Source: Candidatus Omnitrophota bacterium (GTDB lineage: Bacteria; Omnitrophota; Gorgyraeia; Gygaellales; JAHJCI01). Taken from it: a stretch of DNA of 5,282 nt. Below the pieces are notes generated by a model. It was not told the origin of the DNA. It saw only the letters and a list, made by a program, of their open reading frames with translations, and ran no database searches. The stretch covers positions 1 to 5,282 of the forward strand of contig JAHJCI010000160.1 of the NCBI GenBank assembly GCA_018813085.1, given 5' to 3'. Positions 1 through 5,282 of the stretch are shown here, one piece after another. The translations under genes were made by a program, and so were the position numbers. The first letter of the stretch is position 1. Every line of letters begins with the position of its first letter.

Positions 1-2
1 CA

Positions 3-1646
3 GGCAAGGTATTATGGCTTAAAGCAGTGATTAACAGGTATGAAACCATATTATTAAGCGCGCTAAAAAACAAATATAAGGTTTGCCTGGGGATATTCTC
101 ATTATTTGTAATAGCGATTATTATCGCAAAATTCTTTATGCCTTTTATTTTATTCAGCTCGCGTGGCGTTGAACAGTTTATGATACGCGCAGAGGCTAAA
201 CTCGGCACTCCGCTGGACAAAACAAACAAACTGTTTGCGCCGGTCGAAGAGTTGGTTGACAGCATTCCCAAGGAATACGTCGATACCTTCGAAACACAAA
301 TCGGCATATTAAGGGAGGAAAGAGGGCATGACCCGGATATAAAGCGAGGTAGTAATTTAGCCCAGGTCAATGTATACTTGACACCCAGCCAAGCGCGCAA
401 GAAGACTGCCGAGGAGATTGTTGATGAATACAGGCTAAAGCTTACCCAAATAAAAGGGTTTGAGAAATTATACTTTAGTAAATTCAGAGAAGGCCCTCCT
501 GTAGGTAAAGCTATATATTTAAGAGTTAGAGGCGAAGATTATGTTATTATTAACAGTATTGCCTCCGAAATTAAGGATTACTTACAAAGCCTGGAAGGAG
601 TTTTAGATGCTACGAGTAGTTATGATTTGGGAGATAAGGAGCTTAATGTAGTAGTCGATGAGGAGGCAGCCAGTAGTACATATCTTACTATAGGGCAAAT
701 TGCCTCTTCGGTTCGTAATGCATTTGCCGGGACAATCGCTACCTCAATCAAACCTACAAAAGCCGAAGAAGAAATAGATGTCAGGGTCCGGCTGCCCGAT
801 TATCAAAGAAACGAGCTGGCTATTTTTGATAATCTGGTTATTGCCAATAAATTCGGTAAGCTTATTCCTTTAAAGAGTGTTGCTTTAATTCAAGAAACCC
901 AGGGTTTGCGTTCAGTCAGGCACTTAGAAGGAAAGAGATTTGTATCCATAAGCGCGGATGTAGATGATAAGAAAATGACTTCTTCCCGGGCCAATAGTTT
1001 AATTAAAAATAGGTTTAAAAACATATCGTTAGATAATCCGGGGTATACATTAAGATACGGAGGAGAGGAAGAAGAAACACAGAAGTCTATGCGAAGCTTA
1101 TTTCAGGCATTTCTTCTGGCGTTTCTTTTAATCTTTCTTATTCTGGCAACACAGTTTAATTCACTGGTGCAGCCTTTTGTGGTCATGTTAACCATACCCT
1201 TTGGTTTAATCGGAGTGATTTTCGCTTTCTTAATTCACCGCGAACCCTTAAGTTTTTTGGCAATTTTAGGAATTATCGGGCTTAGCGGAATAGTTGTCAA
1301 TGACTCCATAGTGTTAATGGACTTTATAAATAAACTTCGCTCTCAGGGAGTACCAAGAAGAGAATCGATTATTCAGGCCGGCAAATTAAGGTTCCGGCCG
1401 GTTATCCTTACTACAATTACCACGGTCGCCGGGATTATTACTGTTGCTTACGGTATCGGCGGAAAAGATCCTTTCCTGCAGCCAATGGCTTTAGCGATTA
1501 CCTGGGGCTTAATTTTTGCTACCGGCTTAACCCTGGTCATTATTCCCTGTATTTATGCAATTGTCGACGATATAACAGAAAAATTTGCTCACCATCCCAC
1601 AGTATCCAAAACATCGTCTATTCTTAATAACAATCCCCCTCTTTAA
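3..1646 (+). CDS. RND-family efflux permease, C-terminal half (5' end outside window)
   Basis: Inner-membrane proton-driven efflux pump subunit of the RND superfamily, normally partnered with a periplasmic adaptor and an outer-membrane channel. The frame is open to the left edge (the first codons read GKVLWLKA before a GTG at 27), so that GTG is not the start. About 547 residues of an expected 1000-1050 are present. Numbering from the GTG codon: TM7 at about 20-43, a large periplasmic porter/docking loop at about 45-350, then TM8 (357-376), TM9 (383-403), TM10 (408-432), TM11 (457-475) and TM12 (486-512). Family hallmarks are RYGGEEEE before TM8, GIVVNDSIVLMDF in TM10 and RFRPVILTTITTVAG entering TM11. 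At the TM10 position where AcrB has Lys-Asn this protein has Asn-Asp, as in several non-AcrB RND groups. It resembles HAE-type rather than CusA-type metal pumps, but the substrate cannot be read from this half. The family call is firm. Confidence 0.93.
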   Translation, partial: GKVLWLKAVINRYETILLSALKNKYKVCLGIFSLFVIAIIIAKFFMPFILFSSRGVEQFMIRAEAKLGTPLDKTNKLFAPVEELVDSIPKEYVDTFETQIGILREERGHDPDIKRGSNLAQVNVYLTPSQARKKTAEEIVDEYRLKLTQIKGFEKLYFSKFREGPPVGKAIYLRVRGEDYVIINSIASEIKDYLQSLEGVLDATSSYDLGDKELNVVVDEEAASSTYLTIGQIASSVRNAFAGTIATSIKPTKAEEEIDVRVRLPDYQRNELAIFDNLVIANKFGKLIPLKSVALIQETQGLRSVRHLEGKRFVSISADVDDKKMTSSRANSLIKNRFKNISLDNPGYTLRYGGEEEETQKSMRSLFQAFLLAFLLIFLILATQFNSLVQPFVVMLTIPFGLIGVIFAFLIHREPLSFLAILGIIGLSGIVVNDSIVLMDFINKLRSQGVPRRESIIQAGKLRFRPVILTTITTVAGIITVAYGIGGKDPFLQPMALAITWGLIFATGLTLVIIPCIYAIVDDITEKFAHHPTVSKTSSILNNNPPL

Positions 1647-1663
1647 TCTATAACCTAATAACC

Positions 1664-1779
1664 CAGAGGCGTTTCCGAGCTAAAGCGGAAATTGTCCCTG
1701 ACAGGGGAACTATTTTTTTGCTTTCCTTGGCTGCCATCAAGCAGGCGGCAGAGAGGGATTGGCTCGGAAAACGACTCTG
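1664..1779. repeat. Long imperfect inverted repeat in the intergenic region (REP/MITE-like or large stem)
   Basis: The arms 1664-1680 and 1762-1779 form 16 base pairs with one G-A mismatch (1669/1774) and one bulged A (1771); the inner nine pairs (TTTCCGAGC with GCTCGGAAA) are perfect. The roughly 81-base interior holds two further hairpins: 1682-1724, containing a GTCCC/GGGGAAC core, and a CTGCC/GGCAG stem at 1731-1735/1747-1751. There is no transposase and no obvious flanking duplication. The core resembles, from memory, short 'GTCCC...GGGAC' palindromes scattered through many bacterial genomes (REP-type elements), but that cannot be confirmed without other copies. It may instead be a single structured 3' region of the upstream transcript. 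Confidence 0.5.
1694..1719 (+). terminator. Probable intrinsic terminator after the RND gene
   Basis: A hairpin (GTCCC at 1694-1698 pairing with GGGGAAC at 1704-1710, small loop, one bulged A) is followed at once by TATTTTTTT (1711-1719). It lies about 50 bases after the RND stop codon and is the only strong stem plus T-tract before the next promoter, so it plausibly ends RND transcription and separates the two units. The flanks can extend the stem (AAAGC at 1682-1686 with GCTTT at 1720-1724), which would bury the T-tract in the stem. For that reason a repeat element is an alternative reading. Confidence 0.5.
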
Positions 1780-1803
1780 AAGATTTTTTTTTGAAGTTTT
1801 TGC

Positions 1804-1831
1804 TTGACAAATGATACTAACATGGTATCAT
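1804..1831 (+). promoter_or_regulatory. Sigma-70-type promoter of the rrf2-ferredoxin-transporter operon
   Basis: A perfect -35 box TTGACA (1804-1809) and a -10 box TATCAT (1826-1831, five of six matches to consensus) are separated by 16 bases. A T-rich run (1784-1792) lies just upstream and may aid RNA polymerase binding. Transcription would start near 1838, giving a leader of about 44 bases before the GTG at 1882. No other promoter-like site is evident between here and the last gene, which suits a single transcript for all five genes. Confidence 0.75.
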
Positions 1832-1832
1832 T
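1810..1832. promoter_or_regulatory. Operator: perfect 8-7-8 inverted repeat over the -10 box
   Basis: AATGATAC (1810-1817) and GTATCATT (1825-1832) are exact reverse complements separated by seven bases. The 23-base site fills the promoter spacer and covers the -10 hexamer, so a bound dimer would block RNA polymerase. Rrf2-family dimers typically bind imperfect palindromes of about this length, and the first gene downstream encodes an Rrf2 protein, so autorepression is the simplest reading. The sequence does not clearly match the IscR, NsrR or RirA consensus sites that I know. Confidence 0.72.
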
Positions 1833-1851
1833 ACAGGGTAAGCAGGTTCAG

Positions 1852-1867
1852 TGGTTTAGTTAAACCA
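1852..1867. promoter_or_regulatory. 16-base palindrome in the 5' leader
   Basis: TGGTTTA (1852-1858) and TAAACCA (1861-1867) are perfect complements around a central GT. It sits downstream of the predicted transcription start and ends three bases before the AAGGAGA ribosome binding site. It could be a second protein-binding site. With only a two-base spacer it is a better DNA palindrome than RNA hairpin, though a shorter stem with a larger loop is possible. The role is unknown. Confidence 0.4.
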
Positions 1868-1869
1868 GA

Positions 1870-1876
1870 AAGGAGA
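1870..1876 (+). promoter_or_regulatory. Ribosome binding site fixing the GTG start of the rrf2 gene
   Basis: AAGGAGA ends five bases before the GTG at 1882, close to ideal spacing. The protein read from this GTG begins MKLITRDTDYAIRAL, which matches the usual Rrf2 N-terminus, so the non-ATG start is well supported. Confidence 0.75.
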
Positions 1877-1881
1877 AAAAA

Positions 1882-2283
1882 GTGAAATTAATTACCAGGG
1901 ATACCGACTATGCAATTAGGGCACTTGTATTTATAGGGCGAAGCGATAAGGCAATAATCTCTGTTTCCGAATTAGTAAGGGAGCTCAAGATTCCTAAGCC
2001 TTTTTTGAGGAAAATTTTGCAAATCCTGAATAAAAAGAATCTGCTCAGGTCATATAAGGGAAATAAAGGCGGTTTTATATTAAAAAAAGGATTGGAAAAA
2101 ATTTTTTTATTGGATTTGATTAAGATATTCCAAGGCAGCTTAAGGCTGAATGAGTGTTTTTTGAGAAAAAGCATTTGCCCTAATATTAAAACCTGTCTGC
2201 TGAAGAAAAAAATAGATAAAATCCAAAAACTCGTTACTTCAGAGCTTGAAAACATTGATTTGAAGTCTTTGTTCGAGAAATAG
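1882..2283 (+). CDS. Rrf2-family transcriptional regulator, probable Fe-S sensor
   Basis: Cytoplasmic winged-helix DNA-binding regulator of 133 residues, a little shorter than IscR or NsrR. The N-terminus MKLITRDTDYAIRAL and the ISVSELVRELKIPKPFLRKI recognition region (26-45), followed by the wing segment SYKGNKGGF (57-65), are diagnostic of Rrf2. Three cysteines, C92, C99 and C105 (C-x6-C-x5-C), occupy the loop that in IscR and NsrR holds the Fe-S cluster, so cluster-dependent sensing of iron, oxygen, NO or metal stress is likely. It starts with GTG behind a strong ribosome binding site and is the first gene of a five-gene unit, 10 bases before the ferredoxin gene. A perfect inverted repeat over its own promoter suggests autoregulation. 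It is unusually lysine-rich (22 of 133) and looks more AT-rich than its neighbours. The family is certain; the signal sensed is inferred, and it is not assignable to IscR, NsrR or CymR by eye. Confidence 0.93.
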   Translation: MKLITRDTDYAIRALVFIGRSDKAIISVSELVRELKIPKPFLRKILQILNKKNLLRSYKGNKGGFILKKGLEKIFLLDLIKIFQGSLRLNECFLRKSICPNIKTCLLKKKIDKIQKLVTSELENIDLKSLFEK

Positions 2284-2293
2284 AGGCAATATC

Positions 2294-3133
2294 ATGAAAA
2301 GAAAGATAATATTAATTGATCAAAATAAATGTAACGGCTGCGGCTTATGTATTCCTAATTGTCCTGAAGGCGCCCTGCAGATTATTGATGGCAAGGCAAG
2401 GCTGGTAAGCGATTTATTTTGCGACGGATTAGGCGCTTGTATAGGCCATTGCCCTCAAGGCGCAATTACAATAGAAGAAAGGAACGCAGGGCACTATGAT
2501 GAGGCAAGGGTGATAGAGAATATTGCCAAGCAGGGGCGAAATGTAATAATTGCGCACCTGGAACATCTTAAAGGGCATAATCAAGAAGGGTATCTTAAAC
2601 AAGCAATGGAGTTCTTAAGAGAGAATAAGATTGAAATTTCCGCAGAGAAAGAAGATTTTTCTACCGCAGGGCATAGAAATAGTGCTTGCAGCTGCCCCGG
2701 CTCCAAAGTGCTTGATTTTACGCAGGAGGAGCGCTTCCAGGGGGATAAACCTGTTTCAAGAGGCGTATCAGAGCTCAGGCAATGGCCTGTTCAGATTATG
2801 CTGGTTCCTGAGTCAGCCACATATTTCAAGGATGCTGATTTATTGATTGCAGCAGATTGCGTTGCTTTTGCCTATCCGGATTTCAACAATGATTTATTAA
2901 AGGGTAAGGTTTTACTTGTAGGTTGCCCCAAGTTAGATGACGGCAAATTTTACCAGGAAAAGATTACCCGCATTTTAAAGAATAATAATATAAAATCAAT
3001 AACCTGCGTGCACATGGAAGTACCCTGCTGTTTTGGCTTGATTAATATAGTAAAATCCGCGCTTTCTGCCTCGGGGAAAGATATATTGCTTAAGGAGCTT
3101 ACCATAAGCATAAAAGGAGCTAAAATAAAATGA
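2294..3133 (+). CDS. Ferredoxin-like two-cluster Fe-S protein with Cys-rich C-terminal domain
   Basis: Cytoplasmic 279-residue protein with no signal peptide or membrane segment. Residues 1-60 form a bacterial ferredoxin domain. The first cluster motif is complete (C13, C16, C19, C23, followed by P). The second reads CDGLGACIGHCP (C43, C49, C53) and lacks the usual second cysteine at position 46 (Leu), so it may hold a 3Fe-4S cluster or a 4Fe-4S cluster with a non-cysteine ligand. The rest is a conserved but uncharacterised domain with further cysteines: SACSCPGS (C132, C134), ADCVAFAYPDF (C189), VGCPKLDD (C211) and VHMEVPCCFG (C238, C245, C246). From memory, proteins of this architecture are frequent in anaerobes, often beside Rrf2 regulators or hybrid cluster protein genes, and are annotated only as 4Fe-4S binding proteins. 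A GAGG site lies seven bases before the ATG, and the end overlaps the next gene by ATGA. Electron transfer or redox sensing is likely; the exact reaction is unknown. Confidence 0.88.
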   Translation: MKRKIILIDQNKCNGCGLCIPNCPEGALQIIDGKARLVSDLFCDGLGACIGHCPQGAITIEERNAGHYDEARVIENIAKQGRNVIIAHLEHLKGHNQEGYLKQAMEFLRENKIEISAEKEDFSTAGHRNSACSCPGSKVLDFTQEERFQGDKPVSRGVSELRQWPVQIMLVPESATYFKDADLLIAADCVAFAYPDFNNDLLKGKVLLVGCPKLDDGKFYQEKITRILKNNNIKSITCVHMEVPCCFGLINIVKSALSASGKDILLKELTISIKGAKIK

Positions 3134-3366
3134 TTCCGAAATGCCCGGGCCAGGATGATAGAAATCTTAAAGTAGAGATACTTAAATGCCCTGGATGCGG
3201 ATATAAGCTTGAAATCTTCTCCGATGAAATAAAGGTTAAATGCCCAAAATGCAGGGATTTGTTATGCCGAGAAAGATTGCCATCCTGCGTTGATTGGTGT
3301 AAAATATCCAGGGAATGCGTTGGCGAGGAAAAATGGAAAAGGCTCAAAGGCAAGGTTAAAGAATAG
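3130..3366 (+). CDS. Small zinc-ribbon-like Cys-rich protein
   Basis: A 78-residue cytoplasmic protein with nine cysteines: C5, C20, C23, C38, C41, C46, C53, C57 and C63. The CPGC (20-23) and CPKC (38-41) pairs are spaced like a rubredoxin-type zinc ribbon. The start KCPGQDDR and the tail SCVDWCKISRECVGEE match, from memory, a small conserved family (MxCPGQDxR...CxxYCKxAxxCxG) that recurs in anaerobes beside Rrf2/ferredoxin genes. Its function is unknown; metal storage or delivery, or a partner for the Fe-S protein, are possibilities. The ATGA overlap with the ferredoxin gene implies translational coupling, and the YHS-permease gene follows 14 bases later. The very high Cys content, the family-like pattern and the overlap argue that it is a real gene. 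Confidence 0.83.
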   Translation: MIPKCPGQDDRNLKVEILKCPGCGYKLEIFSDEIKVKCPKCRDLLCRERLPSCVDWCKISRECVGEEKWKRLKGKVKE

Positions 3367-3380
3367 ATAAGAGGCACTCT

Positions 3381-4547
3381 ATGGCAGTAGACCCTATATG
3401 CAAAATGAATGTGAATGAGGCGGGCGCATTAAGCCTGAATCACGCAGGCCAAACTTATTATTTTTGCAGCGGCCATTGCTTAGACAAGTTTGTTAAGCAA
3501 AATAATATTAGCCAGGATAAAGCCGCAACCTGTTTAGTACGTCCCAAGACGAAATTGTACAAAAATAAAACGGTAATAATTACCTTTATTTTGATTTTAT
3601 TGTCTATTTTATCTTTTTTTGCTCCCGTTTTACAGCCCTTTAGGGAATCTTTATTTATGTATATTCACATGATTTGGTGGGCTATTTTACTGGGATTACT
3701 CCTGGGAGGAATTATAGATTATTTCGTTCCCAGGGAGTATGTGTCGCACATGCTATCCAAGCCTAATAAGAGAACGATATTTTATTCGGTAATACTGGGA
3801 TTTTTTATGAGCGCCTGTAGCCATGGCATCCTGGCGCTTTCTATTGAATTGCATAAAAAAGGAGCGTCAAACCCTGCCGTAGTAGCTTTTCTTTTAGCCA
3901 GCCCCTGGGCGAATATCCCCCTTACCATAATGCTTATAGGATTTTTTGGGCTAAAGGCATTATATATTATAGCTTCTGCCTTGATTATTGCGGTTATAAC
4001 CGGATTTATCTATCAATTCCTGGAGTCAAAGAATATGATAGAGATTAATAAAAATATAAGGGAACCAGAGAAGGACTTTTCGATATTTAAAGACTTGAGG
4101 TTAAGGTTTAGATCTTATAAGTTTAGCGCCGGGCAAATAGCCAGGGATTTAAAGGGCATATTCTCCGGGACCCTTTCTTTGTCTAATATGGTTTTATGGT
4201 GGATATTAATGGGCATAGCCCTTGCCAGTTTAGCTGCTGCTTATATACCCTCAAATATTTTTCAAAATTATATGGGGCCGAATTTCTTAGGGATGATTGT
4301 AACATTAGGAGTTGCTACAATATTAGAGGTGTGTTCTGAAGGGACAGCCCCCCTTGCTTTTGAGATATATAGGCAAACGGCAGCGCTGGGAAACGTTTTT
4401 GTATTTTTAATGGCAGGCGTAGTAACTGATTATACCGAAATAGGCCTTTTATGGACTAATGTGGGAAGAAGAGTAGCTATCTGGCTTCCTATAATTACAG
4501 TGCCACAGGTAGTAGCCTTGGGCATATTAGCAAATATAATATTATGA
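3381..4547 (+). CDS. YHS-domain/ArsP-type permease fusion, probable metal or metalloid efflux
   Basis: Inner-membrane transporter of 388 residues. Residues 1-40 are a YHS/TRASH-type metal-binding domain (DPICKM with C7; YYFCSGHC with C29 and C33), as found on copper and other heavy-metal ATPases. After a linker comes a permease of the ArsP/DUF318 group (PF03773-like) with about eight or nine hydrophobic segments, at roughly 62-82, 93-113, 131-156, 163-184, 188-213, 268-290, 303-325, 334-348 and 366-388. Two related motifs mark the family's repeated halves: SACSHGILALSIELHKKGAS (C146) and EVCSEGTAPLAFEIYRQ (C318), each with a Cys-Ser in a membrane segment. A cytoplasmic loop (214-265) separates the halves. 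Relatives export trivalent organoarsenicals or are proposed Cu/Zn exporters. The substrate here is unproven; the YHS domain favours a soft metal. An AAGAGG site lies six bases before the ATG, and the gene overlaps the ZIP gene by ATGA. Confidence 0.87.
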   Translation: MAVDPICKMNVNEAGALSLNHAGQTYYFCSGHCLDKFVKQNNISQDKAATCLVRPKTKLYKNKTVIITFILILLSILSFFAPVLQPFRESLFMYIHMIWWAILLGLLLGGIIDYFVPREYVSHMLSKPNKRTIFYSVILGFFMSACSHGILALSIELHKKGASNPAVVAFLLASPWANIPLTIMLIGFFGLKALYIIASALIIAVITGFIYQFLESKNMIEINKNIREPEKDFSIFKDLRLRFRSYKFSAGQIARDLKGIFSGTLSLSNMVLWWILMGIALASLAAAYIPSNIFQNYMGPNFLGMIVTLGVATILEVCSEGTAPLAFEIYRQTAALGNVFVFLMAGVVTDYTEIGLLWTNVGRRVAIWLPIITVPQVVALGILANIIL

Positions 4548-5278
4548 CCTTAATATGGATTTTATCAGCTACAATATTAGTTAGTTTGATTTCCTTAATC
4601 GGCATATCCACCCTTGGTATAAAGTCAAAGGTTCTGGATAAGCTATTGTTTCTGCTCGTCGGTTTTGCTGCCGGAGGTTTAATCGGAGGGGCTTTCCTGC
4701 ATCTTTTGCCTGAAGCCCTGGAGCATGGCGGAAGCGATTCAGTGTTTCTTTATGTCTTAATCGGATTTACCGCGTTTTTTTTAATGGAAAGGTATCTTTA
4801 CTGGAGGCATTGTCACAACGGGGCCTGCGAAGTACACACTTTTACATATCTGAATTTAATCGGCGACGGTATCCATAATTTTACCGACGGATTGATTATC
4901 GCCGCTAGTTTCGTTGCCGATATAAAACTGGGAATGGTAACTACCCTGGCGGTAATATTTCACGAAGTTCCCCAGGAAATGGGCGACTTCGGGATCCTGC
5001 TTTACGGGGGTTTTAGTAAAGCCAAGGCATTATTTTCAAATTTTCTTTGCGCACTGACTGCGATATTAGGGGCAGTTATTGGCTATGCTCTTTCAAGCAG
5101 GATAGAAGATATTTCCATCTATTTGATATCCTTTACCGCAGGAGGGTTTATTTATATTGCTGCCTCTGATTTAATACCCGAACTTCATAAGCAAAAAGAC
5201 GCAAGAAGAGCCAATCAATCCTTTATTGCCTTTGTCTTAGGTCTTATCTTTATGATTTTGCTTAAAAAAATCGGCTAA
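4544..5278 (+). CDS. ZIP-family divalent metal transporter
   Basis: Inner-membrane transporter of 244 residues and about eight membrane segments, a typical bacterial ZIP length. Metal-site motifs: HLLPEALEH in TM2 (H53, E57, H61); GDGIHNFTDG in TM4 (H111, N112, D115); FHEVPQEMGDFG in TM5 (H140, E141, Q144, E145, D148); SDLIPELH in or after TM7 (D209, E213, H215). The TM5 motif is the bacterial counterpart of the LIV-1 HExPHExGD signature, with Gln in place of the second His. The TM3-TM4 loop carries a compact H89-C90-H91...C95...H98 cluster where other ZIPs have a cytoplasmic His-rich metal-sensing loop. ZIP proteins move Zn, Fe, Mn or Cd into the cytoplasm; which one cannot be told here. The start overlaps the permease stop (ATGA), so the two transporters are translationally coupled, which suggests a joint role. 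It is complete and is the last gene in the window. Confidence 0.93.
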   Translation: MTLIWILSATILVSLISLIGISTLGIKSKVLDKLLFLLVGFAAGGLIGGAFLHLLPEALEHGGSDSVFLYVLIGFTAFFLMERYLYWRHCHNGACEVHTFTYLNLIGDGIHNFTDGLIIAASFVADIKLGMVTTLAVIFHEVPQEMGDFGILLYGGFSKAKALFSNFLCALTAILGAVIGYALSSRIEDISIYLISFTAGGFIYIAASDLIPELHKQKDARRANQSFIAFVLGLIFMILLKKIG

Positions 5279-5282
5279 GCCG
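5272..5282 (+). terminator. Possible start of an intrinsic terminator, cut by the window end
   Basis: CGGC and GCCG pair around the TAA stop codon of the ZIP gene, preceded by a run of seven A (about 5264-5270). If the bases beyond the window continue as a T-tract, this is a compact, bidirectional-type terminator built into the gene's end. The stem is only four pairs as seen, so the call is tentative. Confidence 0.35.

Noticed and set aside
27..29. GTG as the true start of the RND gene
   Set aside because: The frame stays open to the left edge with sensible RND-like residues, and a lone C-terminal half without TM1-6 would be abnormal; the gene is simply cut by the window.
1908..2255. Minus-strand open frame of 115 codons
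   Set aside because: It lies entirely inside the well-supported Rrf2 gene, has no ribosome binding site context and encodes no recognisable domain.
2631..2846. Plus-strand 71-codon frame inside the Fe-S protein gene
   Set aside because: It is out of frame with a clearly conserved protein and shows no family features.
3120..3377. Minus-strand 85-codon frame opposite the zinc-ribbon gene
   Set aside because: It is antisense to the Cys-rich protein, whose motif pattern and ATGA coupling identify the real coding strand.
3381..3520. YHS segment as a separate small gene joined by a sequencing frameshift
   Set aside because: The frame runs uninterrupted into the permease with no internal stop, and no second start with a ribosome binding site is evident at the junction.
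3..5278. RND pump as part of the same operon as the metal transport genes
   Set aside because: A 235-base gap with a terminator-like hairpin and a strong new promoter separates them, so only proximity links them.
1..5282. CRISPR array, tRNA, rRNA or insertion sequence
   Set aside because: No regularly spaced direct repeats, no tRNA-like cloverleaf and no transposase were seen; the only repeat structure is the intergenic inverted repeat described.

Overview
This AT-rich, almost wholly plus-strand window looks like chromosomal DNA from an anaerobic, probably uncultured bacterium. The evidence is the gene content: a cysteine-bearing Rrf2 regulator, a ferredoxin-like Fe-S protein, several Cys-rich small domains, and abundant Lys/Ile/AAA/ATA codon use. 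The style recalls Omnitrophota or deltaproteobacteria-like lineages, but no marker gene is present to fix the phylum, so that is only a guess.

Layout: (1) Bases 3-1646 carry the C-terminal half of an RND-family efflux permease; its reading frame is open through the left edge, so the 5' half lies outside. (2) Bases 1647-1881 are a 235-base intergenic region. Its left part is a structured element: a 16-bp imperfect inverted repeat enclosing a terminator-like hairpin. Its right part holds a strong sigma-70-type promoter with a perfect 8-7-8 inverted repeat lying over the -10 box, then a 16-bp palindrome just ahead of the ribosome binding site. (3) Bases 1882-5278 form a compact five-gene unit on one strand with gaps of 10, -4, 14 and -4 bases: Rrf2 regulator, two-cluster ferredoxin-like protein with a Cys-rich C-terminal domain, 78-residue nine-cysteine zinc-ribbon-like protein, YHS-ArsP-type permease fusion, and ZIP metal transporter. 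The last gene ends in a small GC stem that runs off the window and may begin a terminator.

Working model (inference): the Rrf2 protein keeps the three-cysteine spacing of Fe-S-sensing members (C92, C99, C105) and probably represses its own promoter through the inverted repeat. Metal, iron or redox/nitrosative stress would damage the cluster and release the operon. The operon then supplies an Fe-S electron carrier or scaffold, a small metal-binding protein, a permease with an N-terminal metal-trapping domain (probably export), and a ZIP transporter (probably uptake of a divalent metal). That makes it a candidate Fe-S-controlled metal homeostasis cassette. The families are individually known; the combination, with transport genes directly behind an Rrf2-ferredoxin pair, is the most interesting item in the window. 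The RND gene appears to be a separate transcription unit.
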